64,000 nucleotides of DNA from Phymorhynchus buccinoides (GCA_017654935.2 CM065700.1:49601491-49665490); one strand, 5' to 3'; shown: positions 23,201-30,779, counted from the first letter of the stretch. Made by a program: numbers and translations. The notes: generated by a model from the sequence alone, not told the origin.

Positions 23201-25463
23201 CATCAAGGAGTTCAGATAGTATGTCACTGTGTGTGTGTGTATGTGTATTGATCCATCATCAAGGAGTTCAAATAGTATGTCACTGTGTGTGTATGTGTAT
23301 TGATCCATCATCAAGGAGTTCAAATAGTATGTCACTGTGTGTGTACGTGTATGTGTATTGATCCATCATCAAGGAGTTCAGATAGTATGTCACTGTGTGT
23401 GTGTGTGTATGTGTATTGATCCATCATCAAGGAGTTCAGATAGTATGTCACTGTGTGTGTGTGTATGTGTATTGATCCATCATCAAGGAGTTCAGATAGT
23501 ATGTCACTGTGTGTGTACGTGTATGTGTATTGATCCATCATCAAGGAGTTCAAATAGTATGTCACTGTGTGTGTGTGTGTATGTGTATTGATCCATCATC
23601 AAGGAGTTCAAATAGTATGTCACTGTGTGTGTGTGTGTATGTGTATTGATCCATCATCAAGGAGTTCAGATAGTATGTCACTGTGTGTGTGTGTGTATGT
23701 GTATTGATCCATCATCAAGGAGTTCAGATAGTATGTCACTGTGTGTGTGTGTATGTGTATTGATCCATCATCAAGTTCAGATAGTATGTCACTGTGTGTG
23801 GATGTGTATTGATCCATCATCAAGGAGTTCAAATAGTATGTCACTGTGTGTGTGTGTATGTGTATTGATCCATCATCAAGGAGTTCAGATAGTATGTCAC
23901 TGTGTGTGTATGTGTATTGATCCATCATCAAGGAGTTCAGATAGTATGTCACTGTGTGTGTACGTGTATGTGTATTGATCCATCATCAAGGAGTTCAAAT
24001 AGTATGTCACTGTGTGTGTGTGCGTGTATGTGTGTTGATCCATCATCAAAAGTTCAAAAAGTATGTGTGTGTGAGTGTCAAGTCAAAATGTTATTTCCAG
24101 ATGGACATTGTGTGTGTGTGTCACTGTGTGTGTGTGTGTGTGTGTGAGTGTGGACCTATGTGCATTGATCCATCATCGGAGTTAAAAAGTATGCATGTGT
24201 GTTTTGCATTGCATTGTTTGCTGTGTTTTAAGTTAGGATGTTCACCTGTATTATCATGTTATTATCATGTTATTTTCTTTTTCTCTCAGCGCCCTGGTGT
24301 GGGGAACGTCAGTCAAACACTGTCCGCAGAAGGTGGGCAAGGAACATGTCTTGAATGACGAAGACGTCGTGCAGATCTTGAAAAAGTCAGTAACTCATAG
24401 TACAAGTGTGTGTATGTGTGTGTGTACGGCAAGGAACACGTCTTGAATGACGAAGACGTGCAGATCTTGAAAAAGTCAGTAACTCATAGTACAAGTGTGT
24501 GTATGTGTGTGTGTACGGCAAGGAACACGTCTTGAATGACGAAGACGTCGTGCAGATCTTGAAAAAGTCAGTAACTCATGGTACAAGTGTGTGTGTGTAC
24601 GGCAAGGAACATGTCTTGAATGATAAAGACGTCGTGCAGATCTTGAAAAAGTCAGTAACTCATGGTACAAGTGTGTGTGTGTGTGTGTGTGTGTATACGG
24701 CAAGGAACACGTCTTGAATGACGAAGACGTCGTGCAGATCTTGAAAAAGTCAGTAACTCATAGTACAAGTGTGTGTATGTGTGTGTATACGGCAAGGAAC
24801 ACGTCTTGAATGACGAAGACGTCGTGCAGATCTTGAAAAAGTCAGTAACTCATAGTACAAGTGTATGTGTGTGTATACGGCAAGGAACACGTCTTGAATG
24901 ACGAAGACGTCGTGCAGATCTTGAAAAAGTCAGTAACTCATGGTACAAGTGTGTGTGTGTGTGTGTGTGTATGGCAAGGAACACGTCTTGAATGACGAAG
25001 ACGTCGTGCAGATCTTGAAAAAGTCAGTAACTCATGGTACAAGTGTGTGTGTGTAAAGCAAGGAACACATCTTGAATGACGAAGACATCATGCAGATCTT
25101 GAAAAAGTCAGTAACTCTTGGTACAACTACAAGTGTGTGTGTGTGTGTAAACCAAAGAACACGTCTTGAATGATGAAGACGTCGTGTAGATCTTGAATAA
25201 GTCAGTAACTCATGATACAAGTGTGTGTGTGTAAACCAAAGAACACGTCTTGAATGATGAAGACGTGCAGATCTTGAAAAAGTCAGTAACTCTTGGTACA
25301 AGTGTGTGTATATCACTATATGTGTTTGTGTAAGCCAAGGAACATGTCTTGAATGACAAAAACGCTGTGCAGATCTTGAAAAAGTGAGCCACTGACCGTA
25401 CAATGAACACTACCATGCTTATACTATGATTCCCTGAGGAGAACCATTGATTTGAACAGGTGA
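7885..25463 (+). CDS. DRG1: DRG1, developmentally regulated GTP-binding protein 1 (whole coding region, 10 exons)
   Basis: Exons 7885-7923, 9733-9898, 12555-12685, 15195-15264, 16596-16765, 18322-18507, 18874-18986, 20964-21086, 24290-24385 and 25460-25463 join in phase to 365 codons plus stop, close to the 367 I recall for the human protein. DRG1 is a cytosolic TRAFAC-class GTPase of the OBG/DRG group that works with its partner ZC3H15/DFRP1 and is linked to translation and microtubules. In order the sequence shows an N-terminal helical region ([11 protein letters not shown]), a glycine-rich loop, G1 [10 protein letters not shown]3 DLPG, G4 NKID, G5 SAHH and a C-terminal TGS domain starting about [13 protein letters not shown]. 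The protein ends ILKK-stop, matching the family. All key GTP-binding residues are present. The introns are packed with tandem arrays, many carrying copies of its own splice junctions. The terminal exon could be any of eight equivalent acceptors, up to 26042-26045. Confidence 0.95.
8041..8550. other. DRG1 intron 1, low-complexity part
   Basis: A CT tract at 8010-8045, then GA-, GT- and C-rich sequence. The C-rich block 8357-8520 consists of short pyrimidine words. No exon seen. Confidence 0.5.
8555..9035 (+). pseudogene. LINE reverse transcriptase 3' fragment in DRG1 intron 1
   Basis: Plus-strand frames read [39 protein letters not shown] and then, after a frameshift, [20 protein letters not shown]. 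This is the order of motifs in the C-terminus of L2/CR1-like LINE ORF2 proteins. Only the tail is left and it is frame-broken. Confidence 0.75.
9076..9190. repeat. Two-copy tandem duplication
   Basis: GGCATCATGTTGGGGACCAA with downstream GGACCTGGCTGGCTGGG is present twice, about 67 bp apart. Confidence 0.85.
9387..9670. repeat. (CT)n microsatellites before DRG1 exon 2
   Basis: CT tracts at about 9387-9462 and 9589-9665. The second lies about 65 bp before the exon 2 acceptor and could add to the polypyrimidine context. Confidence 0.9.
9733..9898 (+). CDS. DRG1: DRG1 exon 2
   Basis: Follows CTCTCAG. Encodes [20 protein letters not shown] through DARIGFV plus one base of the next Gly codon. 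Includes the glycine-rich GGGGGTGEG loop typical of DRG1. Donor GTCAGA at 9899. Confidence 0.93.
9983..10040 (+). pseudogene. Degenerate copy of the 3' end of DRG1 exon 2
   Basis: GGGGAAAGGTTTTGAATTCG and the following bases match the exon 2 segment for [18 protein letters not shown], with point changes that create a stop, and reach the donor position (GTTGGTGGGT). It is an old local duplication of the exon-donor junction. Confidence 0.8.
10315..10480. repeat. Dispersed repeat family B, fragment
   Basis: Contains AGACTCCAGGGATCATCCCA and CTAGGGATGAGAACATTA. Longer relatives lie at 17475-17770, 54850-55145 (reverse) and 60640-60925 (reverse). Probably a short non-autonomous element about 300 bp long. 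Confidence 0.8.
10481..11180. other. DRG1 intron 2, no gene seen
   Basis: Unique-looking intron sequence. A TTTAAGGGGTA/TTAAGGGGTACACT pair occurs near 10500 and 10565. No exon or array. Confidence 0.4.
11191..11358. repeat. (CT)n plus (CCCT)n compound microsatellite
   Basis: CT runs to about 11266, then the tetranucleotide CCCT runs to about 11340 before returning to CT. The boundary is abrupt. Confidence 0.95.
11384..11470 (+). pseudogene. Decayed DRG1 exon 3 copy A
   Basis: GGTTTCCCCTCGGTG, then TGACGTTGCTGAGCAATTTAG and the following bases match exon 3 over about 85 bp. The glycine of the P-loop GKS/T core is changed (GTGTGTAAG in place of GTGGGTAAG). No good AG acceptor directly precedes it. 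Confidence 0.85.
11526..11592 (+). pseudogene. Decayed DRG1 exon 3 copy B
   Basis: Shares ACGTTGCTGAGCAATTTAGC with exon 3 after a TTTTAG acceptor-like site. Most of the P-loop codons are gone and the tail is diverged. It is the most decayed of the three. Confidence 0.75.
11659..11728 (+). pseudogene. Decayed DRG1 exon 3 copy C with in-frame stop
   Basis: Follows an intact TGTCAG acceptor. In the DRG1 frame it reads [16 protein letters not shown] then TAA. The P-loop Ser of GKST is changed to Leu. Its 3' part is cut by the TA-flanked element that starts at 11729. If spliced in, it would truncate DRG1 at the G1 motif. Confidence 0.88.
11729..12489. mobile_element. Tigger/pogo-like terminal-inverted-repeat element
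   Basis: The left end CAGGGAAACCCATTTAGTAC and the right end (reverse complement CAGTGAAACCCGTTTAGTAC) are near-perfect inverted repeats, each flanked by TA (11727-11728 and 12490-12491). TA target duplication and a CAGT-type tip fit the Tc1-mariner/pogo (Tigger) group. I see no transposase, so it is non-autonomous. It sits in decayed DRG1 exon 3 copy C. Confidence 0.8.
12555..12685 (+). CDS. DRG1: DRG1 exon 3 (P-loop exon)
   Basis: Follows GAATTCAG. Encodes the rest of Gly, then [20 protein letters not shown] to RYKGAKIQ: the G1 P-loop and the switch I region with conserved TT in [10 protein letters not shown]. Donor GTCAGA at 12686. This is the only one of four copies with an intact P-loop. 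Confidence 0.95.
12811..13605. repeat. 44-45-bp tandem repeat, about 14 copies, split by a MITE
   Basis: The unit contains GACGAATGAGCTGGCTCCGG and CTCATGGCCGGCTCAACCAT. Five copies precede and about nine follow the TTAA-flanked insertion at 13031-13231. The unit has GAGCC/GGCTC self-complementarity. Confidence 0.92.
13031..13231. mobile_element. TTAA-flanked MITE-like element (piggyBac-like)
   Basis: Begins CCCTTTCACC and ends TAAAGGG, flanked by TTAA at 13027-13030 and 13232-13235. The host 45-bp repeat reads CATTAAGG when empty, so TTAA is a true target duplication. A relative at 54122-54833 is itself interrupted. CCC tips and TTAA targets are typical of piggyBac-derived MITEs. It has no coding capacity. 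Confidence 0.85.
13690..14690. other. DRG1 intron 3, no gene seen
   Basis: AT-rich sequence with a C-rich block at 13930-14030 (runs of CCCCAC/CACCC). TTCAAATAACTTTATTAATT at 13717 resembles a reverse-oriented 3' tail of a retroelement or transcript fragment. No exon seen. Confidence 0.4.
14698..15120. repeat. 53-bp tandem repeat, 8 copies
   Basis: The unit contains CACGATACTTTAACTGATTT then GGGTAACATCTTCTAAATGC. Two variants alternate (GGGTCAAATC and GGGTAACATC), giving a partly higher-order order of copies. Ends about 75 bp before DRG1 exon 4. It contains no exon sequence. Confidence 0.92.
15195..15264 (+). CDS. DRG1: DRG1 exon 4 (G3 exon)
   Basis: Follows GTTTTCAG. Encodes [20 protein letters not shown] then VIA plus one base. 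Carries G3 (DLPG) and switch II. Donor GTACAG. This junction has no flanking duplicate. Confidence 0.95.
15265..16100. other. DRG1 intron 4, no gene seen
   Basis: Unique sequence with a C-rich patch (15880-15915) and poly-C at about 16002-16019. No exon or array before 16110. Confidence 0.4.
16110..16340. repeat. 30-bp tandem repeat, about 7-8 copies
   Basis: The unit TTTCAGGTTTGGGGTTTTCA plus about 10 bp changes in steps from ACAATCATTCG to AGGAAATCGAG along the array. Each unit holds two TTTTCAG-like acceptor words, but there is no coding copy. A GT microsatellite follows at 16500-16522. Confidence 0.9.
16596..16765 (+). CDS. DRG1: DRG1 exon 5
   Basis: Follows TTTCCAG. Encodes [20 protein letters not shown] through [14 protein letters not shown] to GGLNLQTM. 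Donor GTAAGC at 16766. The open frame continues past the donor into the array for another 185 codons. Confidence 0.95.
16766..17300 (+). repeat. 132-bp tandem array carrying DRG1 exon 5 end plus donor, 4 extra copies
   Basis: CATCCGCCTCAACAAAGACC recurs at 16690 (true exon), 16827, 16959, 17091 and 17223. The copies are 132 bp apart, and all but the last keep GACTATGGTAAGCTG, that is, the exon end and the 5' splice site. The copies differ from the true exon by GGAG for GAAG and loss of the GATAA bases, so they no longer read in the DRG1 frame. Because 132 is a multiple of 3, read-through stays open to 17320. Confidence 0.95.
17475..17770. repeat. Dispersed repeat family B
   Basis: Runs from GGCTTAAAGACTCCAGGGAT to CCTATGTCAGTTGGTCTGAC. 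Relatives are the reversed copies at 54850-55145 and 60640-60925. It includes ATAATTATGCATAGCATAAC. Confidence 0.85.
18053..18321 (+). repeat. 87-91-bp array carrying the DRG1 exon 6 acceptor, 3 extra copies
   Basis: TTAG followed by GTGCAACAGTCTGAGCTGGA recurs at 18053, 18144, 18231 and the true exon start 18322. Each upstream copy keeps the first 66 or so bases of exon 6 and then reads CACAACTGA, an in-frame stop after KIHN where the true exon has CACAATGCC. Using an upstream acceptor without further splicing would truncate DRG1. Confidence 0.95.
18322..18507 (+). CDS. DRG1: DRG1 exon 6 (G4 exon)
   Basis: Encodes [20 protein letters not shown] through [20 protein letters not shown] to [11 protein letters not shown]. 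Includes G4 NKID. Starts and ends in phase 0. Donor GTCAGT. Confidence 0.95.
18547..18632 (+). repeat. Duplicate of DRG1 exon 6 end plus donor
   Basis: CTGATTGATGTGGTGGAGGG to TCCATTGAGGT repeats the last 80 or so bases of exon 6, with the donor decayed to GTATTA. ATC/ATT triplet tracts flank both copies. Confidence 0.93.
18874..18986 (+). CDS. DRG1: DRG1 exon 7 (G5 exon)
   Basis: Follows TTCCTAG. Encodes [20 protein letters not shown] then [17 protein letters not shown] plus two bases of Ile. Holds G5 (SAHH). Donor GTAGGT at 18987. Confidence 0.95.
18983..19530 (+). repeat. 78-bp array seeded at the DRG1 exon 7 donor, 7 copies
   Basis: GCATGTAGGTAGCCTTCTGT recurs every 78 bp, so each unit repeats the last four exon bases and the donor. 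The unit is 26 codons long and open on both strands, which explains long but meaningless frames here. Confidence 0.93.
19970..20235. repeat. Partial triplicate in DRG1 intron 7
   Basis: CATTACCTAACGATGATTTG occurs three times with AATTCCAGTGACTTCA and GTGTTGTCAGTCTACACATC blocks. No coding sequence. Confidence 0.85.
20295..20612 (-). repeat. Dispersed repeat family A, near full length
   Basis: Reverse-oriented. Has the CCGTGGGGATACCGG tip, CTTCTGGAAGTTCTGTGC, TTTCCTCCAGCCGAA and GGCAGCATGACGTATCTGCG blocks in order, the most complete copy in the window. Confidence 0.8.
20630..20963 (+). repeat. 57-bp array carrying the DRG1 exon 8 acceptor, 5 extra copies
   Basis: GCATTTCAGCTACACCAATG or close variants recur about every 57-80 bp, ending at the true acceptor (20963). 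Decoy copies read Tyr-Thr-Asn then run to a TGA in the DRG1 frame within about 10 codons. The last two units contain an extra TTTAATAACAACAGATGTAT. Confidence 0.95.
20964..21086 (+). CDS. DRG1: DRG1 exon 8 (TGS domain)
   Basis: Encodes the last base of Ile, then [40 protein letters not shown] and two bases of Tyr. Donor GTACGT at 21087. Confidence 0.95.
21087..24065 (+). repeat. Array of DRG1 exon 8 donor junctions, 2 long and about 50 short copies
   Basis: Two copies (21165-21243 and 21302-21378) repeat about 75 bp of the exon end. From about 21402 to 24060 a short unit with CATCATCAAGGAGTTCAGAT, AGTATGTCACTG and a variable (TG)n/TATGTGTAT spacer repeats about 50 times. Each keeps the exon-like ATCAAGGAGTTCA(A/G)ATA and a GTATGT donor. 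Long frames of [16 protein letters not shown] type are only this repeat. Confidence 0.95.
24290..24385 (+). CDS. DRG1: DRG1 exon 9
   Basis: Follows TTCTCTCAG. Completes Tyr, then [30 protein letters not shown], Lys and two bases. Donor GTCAGT at 24386 is non-consensus at +3 but matches other donors in this gene. Confidence 0.93.
24386..25385 (+). repeat. Array of DRG1 exon 9 end plus donor, about 11 extra copies
   Basis: CGTCTTGAATGACGAAGACG, CAGATCTTGAAAAAGTCAGT and a (GT)n spacer repeat every 80-100 bp. Later copies accumulate changes (CACATC, GTGTAGATC, AACGCTGTG). The last reads AAAAAGTGAG, placing a TGA directly after Lys-Lys. Confidence 0.95.
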
Positions 25464-26064
25464 AAAAGTGAGCCACTGACCGTACAATGAACACTACCAT
25501 GCTTATACTATGATTCCCTGAGGACAACCATTGATTTGAACAGGTGAAAAAGTGAGCCACTGGCTGTACAATGAACACTACCATGCTTATACTATGATTC
25601 CCTGAGGAGAACCATTGATTTGAACAGGTGAAAAAGTGAGCCACTGACCGTACAATGAACACTACCATGCTTATACTATGATTCCCTGAGGAGAACCATT
25701 GATTTGAACAGGTGAAAAAGTGAGCCACTGACCGTACAATGAACACTACCTTATTTATACTATGATTTCCAGAGGACAACCATTGATTTGAACAGGTGAA
25801 AAAGTGAGCCACTGACCGTACAATGAACACTACCTTATTTATACTATGATTTCCAGAGGACAACCATTGATTTGAACAGGTGAAAAAGTGAGCCACTGAC
25901 CGTACAATGAACACTACCTTATTTATTCTACAATTTCCTGAGGACCATTGATTTGAACAGATGAAAAAGTGAGCCACTGACCGTACAATGAACACTACCT
26001 TATTTATTCTACGATTTCCTGAGGACCATTGATTTGAACAGGTGAAAAAGTGAGCCACTGACCG
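25386..26064 (+). repeat. 84-bp array carrying the DRG1 terminal acceptor and stop, 8 acceptors
   Basis: GATTTGAACAG then GTGAAAAAGTGAGCCACTGA recurs with a period of about 84 bp at GTGA positions 25460, 25544, 25628, 25712, 25796, 25880, about 25961 and 26042. Every copy joins to exon 9 as AA|G TGA, giving the same Lys-stop. Confidence 0.93.
25460..25463 (+). CDS. DRG1: DRG1 terminal exon, coding part (one of eight equivalent acceptors)
   Basis: One base finishing the last Lys plus TGA. The conserved end of the protein (KK-stop) supports this splice. Which of the eight acceptors is used cannot be told from sequence, and the protein is the same in every case. Confidence 0.6.
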
Positions 26065-26458
26065 TACGGATGGAAGTTCAGTTTAACGTCGCGTATCGGC
26101 TTTCGCCATGTACGACGGGCTGAACAAACAAACCAGGATATAAACAAAAATTTATGTTCCTGAATCACTGTCTTAGCCAAGAGGCCGAGAAGCGATCAGA
26201 ATTTGAACATGACCACTGACCGTACAATGAACACTACCTTATTTATACTGATTCCCTGAGGGCCATTGATTTGAACACTTGATCCCACTCTCTTTATTGC
26301 TGGCTCCAACTTCAAGCTTTTGTCGACCCAATGATAAAAACCATCTGGTTCCAGTATTGGAAAAGCGAGTCCCTCACGGTACAAGTTGGCAAGGACCGTG
26401 TTAAACGTTTAGGGTTTTGAATGGGATTTGTGGTTCCCGTCTCTCAGCCAATATCACG

Positions 26459-26814
26459 CAACGTCTCTCACTATCTGGGGAGAAGGCTAGAGCCATGAAA
26501 GTTTGAGATGAATCTGGCAACGTCTTTCACTATCTGGGGAGAAGGCTAGAGCCATGAAAGTTTGTGATGAATCTGACAAGGTCTCTCACTATCTGGGGAG
26601 AAGGCTAGAGCCATGAAAGTTTGAGATGAATCTGGCAACGTCTTTCACTATCTGGGGAGAAGGCTAGAGCCATGAAAGTTTGTGATGAATCTGACAACGT
26701 CTCTCACTATCTGGGGAGAAGGCTAGAGCCATGAAAGTTTGAGATGAATCTGGCAACGTCTCTCACTATCTGGGGAGAAGGCTAGAGCCATGAAAGTTTG
26801 AGATGAATCTGGAA
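26459..26814 (+). repeat. 59-60-bp tandem repeat in the DRG1 3' region, 6 copies
   Basis: The unit contains CACTATCTGGGGAGAAGGCT and AGAGCCATGAAAGTTTG. Probably transcribed as 3' UTR if the signal at 26813 is used. Confidence 0.9.
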
Positions 26815-26818
26815 TAAA
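26813..26818 (+). terminator. Candidate DRG1 polyadenylation signal
   Basis: AATAAA directly after the 59-bp array, about 0.8-1.35 kb after the stop codon depending on the terminal exon. Other AATAAA sites occur downstream (for example about 27655), so the assignment is tentative. Confidence 0.35.
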
Positions 26819-28119
26819 CCGTTAAAGGAAGATGCACAAGCATTCTTACGTCTTGGGTATCATCAAAGTGTGTTTTTATCATTCTAACATTTTGTGTACC
26901 AGTGTCACTGCCGTTGGAAACACAAGTATTTCTGGTATTTGTCTGTGGAAAGACTGGGGATGGTGGTCACTTTGTTTTGTTTTCTTTGAAAACATTTTTT
27001 ATTTTCTTGTCAGTTTTTCATTTGTCTGTTATTTGATCACGATAGATTATGTCTTAACAGTCTTTGGAACGCTGTTCGGTTTGTGTTGACATTAATCTGA
27101 CAGTACAGTTTTTGTTGTTTACAGTTTGTTGGTTGGTTGTTTTTTCAGAGTCTGATAGCAGCCAGTTGCAAGAAACAACCGTTTTATGAAGAACGTGGGA
27201 TTTTCCTCAGCAAAACAACATCACGGACAAGAAAAACGAAGGCAGAATGATTGTGTTTAAACCGACACCAGCTTTGAAAACTTCACCTGTACAATTTGTG
27301 GCTTACCTGCTGGGTAGCTGAAGCGAGAAGGAACTGCATGGTTTTTATTCCCCCTGTCTACAAAGAACAGAAACAATGGTGTTTGCAATCCTCTTACTAC
27401 TACTCTTGCTGTTAACATTGAAACTGCAAAATTAAGCCCCCCCCCCCCCCCCCCCCCTCCCCCCATATATCAAAATTATTGGCTGGAAATTTCTAGCTGT
27501 TTTGTTTGGGGAAAAAAATGTATAAAAGAATGTCTGCAGAAGTATACATCAGTTTATGGTTCATGTCAGGCTCACGTCATTGCTCTATTAAAGGAACATA
27601 AGTTTGCAAGTTAATCATCTCGAATAGCGTTTCAGTTCAGTGCAGGGATTTTTAATAAAGCCAATACAAGGGTTATGACTTGGATGTTTTAAGAACCGTA
27701 CACTATGCTTTAGGTACGACTCTAAAAGGAAATTTCAGCATCATATTTACACAAGGTTTTGACAATGCTGTACACATCATTTTTATTTTCAATTACAAAT
27801 ATTAGACTGAACAATCACCAGTAAGTGCTGTTTATTAGCATGATTCATTGATATAAGATCATTATGATGCAAACTTCAGGTTTATGTAGAGTATCTAGGT
27901 TTGACGATGGCAGTTGTGTCTGTCGTGTGAAATCATTTTACTGCTGTGTTGAATGAAATGATTGAAAGATGCCTTGGAGTGGTTTTTATTTATTTGTGAG
28001 TAAGCGTGTTTGTGTGAGTAGAGAATATTATCACAGTTATAGGATAAGTGCCCATCTCAGACTTAGGCAATTTTGCAGTAAAGGTTGCAAAGTACATATA
28101 GTCCAGAATAAATCTTCAC
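26819..28119. other. DRG1-NDUFS8 intergenic, no gene seen
   Basis: Between convergent genes. Unique AT-rich sequence with poly-C at about 27437-27457 and several AATAAA sites. Frames of up to 85 codons here resemble no family. Confidence 0.4.
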
Positions 28120-28166
28120 TTTCCCCGTGGGGATACCGGAGATCTTTTAGCACAAATAGTCCCCCC

Positions 28167-28981
28167 AGCCGCCGTGGTGTAGTGGTTAGCGTCGCGCACT
28201 ACTGGCTGGGAGGTCTTGGGTTCTAATCCCATCAGAGGCGAGGGTTTTTTTCGGTCCTGGACCGACTCCTACCCAGAGTGAGTGGCTATGGGCTCAATGG
28301 GAAGACTGAAACCACACAGTCGAGTTTCATCCGCTTAATGGATGCGATTCTGAGAGTGTTGCTCTAATTGCAAGACCAACTCTGCAGGTGTCTGTAGTTC
28401 TCGGGCCTGGTTAACGCCAGGATATCATTATGAAAGGAAGTGTAGAGATGAAGCCCTGCCATGCAGTCTCAGACCGATACGGAACTCCATAGCATCATCG
28501 TTATCATCGGCCTCATTTTCCATCAATCATAAAATTAAAAAATGTCTCAAATTCTGTGGCTTTGCATGCCCTGCTCTCATGGTGACCTCAGTTTCGGTTT
28601 CCAATCCAGTCTATGCCTTGGTGCGTTCGGGTCAAAGTCATGGGGATCAGTGTGTTCTGGGGAGCTGTCGGTGGACGGTCGTGGTGGCGCCCTCATAGGA
28701 GGACCTCACTCACGCTGGCTCCGCGACTAAGATAATAGTGTCGTCAGTAGGGGGCTTAGTAGGTGGTGTCCTGAACAGGCTCCACTGAACTCCACCGAAG
28801 TGACTCAGCAGCAGTGCAGTGTCTCCTCGGTTGGTTGCCTCCTGATGGCCTAACATAGATTCGATCCCCTTGGACTGCTTGTCTCGGATTCTGTGACTTG
28901 AACAAACCGGGGTGTAGCTGCAAATTGGGATTCGGAACGAGCGGCGTGGGAGCAACGCCACTGTACGGCCCAGAAAATGGG

Positions 28982-29013
<32 letters not shown>
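28167..29013 (+). mobile_element. tRNA-headed SINE-like retroposon with poly-A tail
   Basis: Near the 5' end TGGTGTAGTGG (28175-28185) fits the RNA polymerase III A box and GGTTCTAATCC (28219-28229) the B box. The element ends in about 27 A (28987-29013). It splits a family A repeat, with AAATAGTCCCCCC before it and AAATAGTTCCCCC after it, a target-site duplication of about 13 bp. A 3' fragment of the same family lies at 38444-38591 in reverse. Confidence 0.82.
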
Positions 29014-29158
29014 TAGTTCCCCCACTTGGAAATTCTGCGCTAGCAACTTCCTCTAATCTGTGGCTCTTCCTTTTCTTACTATCATCTATTTCTTACTATT
29101 CGCTTTTTTTTAGCTCATTGTGCCATACTAAAAAAATATTCCAAATATTTTTCTCGTT

Positions 29159-29833
29159 TAACCTTCCCAGTACATCACCTTTTCCTTTGCGGTGTGTACG
29201 TTGTGGGTCAATTTCCACCCTTCATGTTTTAGACAAACATTTTTTTGTCAGAATATAAAATGATACTTTTTTGACAAAGTCAGAACATTTTGGCGAAGTA
29301 GCATTAAAATTGCATGAGTTATTGGGCAAAAACCATGCCCCTACTTTGACAAAGTCAGCGAAGTAGCATTAAAATTGTATGAGTTATTGGGCAGAAACCA
29401 TGCCCCTACTTTGACAAAGTCAGCGAAGTAGCATTAAAATTGTATGAGTTATTGGGCAGAAACCATGCCCCTACTTTGACAAAGTCAGCGAAGTAGCATT
29501 AAAATTGTATGAGTTATTGGGCAGAAACCATGCCCCTACTTTGACAAAGTCAGCGAAGTAGCATTAAAATTGCATGAGTTATTGGGCAGAAACCATGCCC
29601 CTACTTTGACAAAGTCAGCGAAGTAGCATTAAAATTGTATGAGTTATTGGGCAGAAACCATGCCCCTACTTTGACAAAGTCAGCGAAGTAGCATTAAAAT
29701 TGCATGAGTTATTGGGCAGAAACCATGCCCCTACTTTGACAAAGTCAGCGAAGTAGCATTAAAATTGTATGAGTTATTGGGCAGAAACCATGCCCCTGGG
29801 TGTTTTTTAACCCACCCAGTGCTGGGAAGGTTA
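29159..29833. mobile_element. Inverted-repeat element with an internal 65-bp satellite
   Basis: Starts TAACCTTCCCAGTAC and ends GTGCTGGGAAGGTTA, inverted repeats of about 14 bp with one mismatch. Inside, a 65-bp unit (GAGTTATTGGGCAGAAACCA, CTACTTTGACAAAGTCAGCG) is repeated about 8 times from 29270 to 29800. No transposase frame. Confidence 0.75.
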
Positions 29834-30189
29834 GGCTTCTCCGAAATTGGAATGTGTGGGCTGAATGCAGCGGGGAGACCAGTGAAAGCTGGACACATAA
29901 CCGGACGTGACCCATTATGGTCATTTGGCCTGGGAACGCAGAAGTTCTTCACCTACTTAATAAAGTAAGCTTGGACACATGCTTAAAGTTAACTTCAAAA
30001 TCATTGCTGACCTGATTTAGGAAAGTGTCTCGAGTCATGCGCGTGATGCAATGGTAGGGTGTTTTATCTCCTTGTGAGATAATCAATCGTCTTGTAAGTG
30101 AATTCATGACTTTTGTATGATATCGTCTCGAGCACCAAATCAAACGAGTTGCATTAATTCATGGAAACGCCTCGACACATGGAAAACAG

Positions 30190-30480
30190 TTTTTATTCTT
30201 CATCGATCACTCAGATAGTTTCCTGTCATATGAGCGTAGATGCGTCATGCTGCCGTTATGAACTAAGAAATAGACCCAACATGTCCGACTTGGGATGAAG
30301 AAAATCTTTGTAAGAGTTTCTAGAATGGCAGGAGAATGGACCAGTAAGGCAGAAAGATAGAAAGCAAAGGAAAAAGGCAGAATCAAAGAGAGTGACAGAT
30401 TAGAGAAAGTTACAAGCACAGAACTTCCAGAAGGTGGGGGAACTATTTGTACTGAAAGACCCCCGGTGGCCCCACAGGGC
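30190..30480 (+). repeat. Dispersed repeat family A
   Basis: Forward copy with CATGTCCGACTTGGGATG, AGGCAGGAGAATGGACC and CTTCCAGAAGGTGGGGGAAC. TTTATT at 30192-30197 (AATAAA on the minus strand) could be a distant NDUFS8 poly-A signal. Confidence 0.75.
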
Positions 30481-30779
30481 AGAAACAATAATTCAAACAG
30501 ATATTACATGCACATACAGTGATACACCAACACACACACATGCATCAGGGTTCTGTTTTCTTGTCTATTTTAATATTCACAAGCAAAAATCTCGCGTGAA
30601 GCGAAAAAGAAAAAAAAGTTATATTCAGAATTCTTCCACACAAACAGACCGTGACAGTGCCAGCCTCCCAAACCATCACAAGTTTAACCGCCGACTAATT
30701 AACGCTCATTTCACATGATACAAGCGCTGGTTGCATCTCAACTGTCTGTCCATCTTCCTTTACAATCAAAAAAGATAAA

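Noticed and set aside
21493..24147. Several 80-190 codon frames of [12 protein letters not shown] type on both strands
   Set aside because: Translations of the exon 8 donor array with its TG spacer; no independent gene.
25210..26058. A 282-codon minus-strand repeat protein
   Set aside because: Antisense of the 84-bp terminal-exon array of DRG1 (84 is 28 codons).
28171..28245. A functional tRNA gene
   Set aside because: The A and B boxes fit, but the region does not fold into a full cloverleaf by eye and it heads a poly-A-tailed retroposon.
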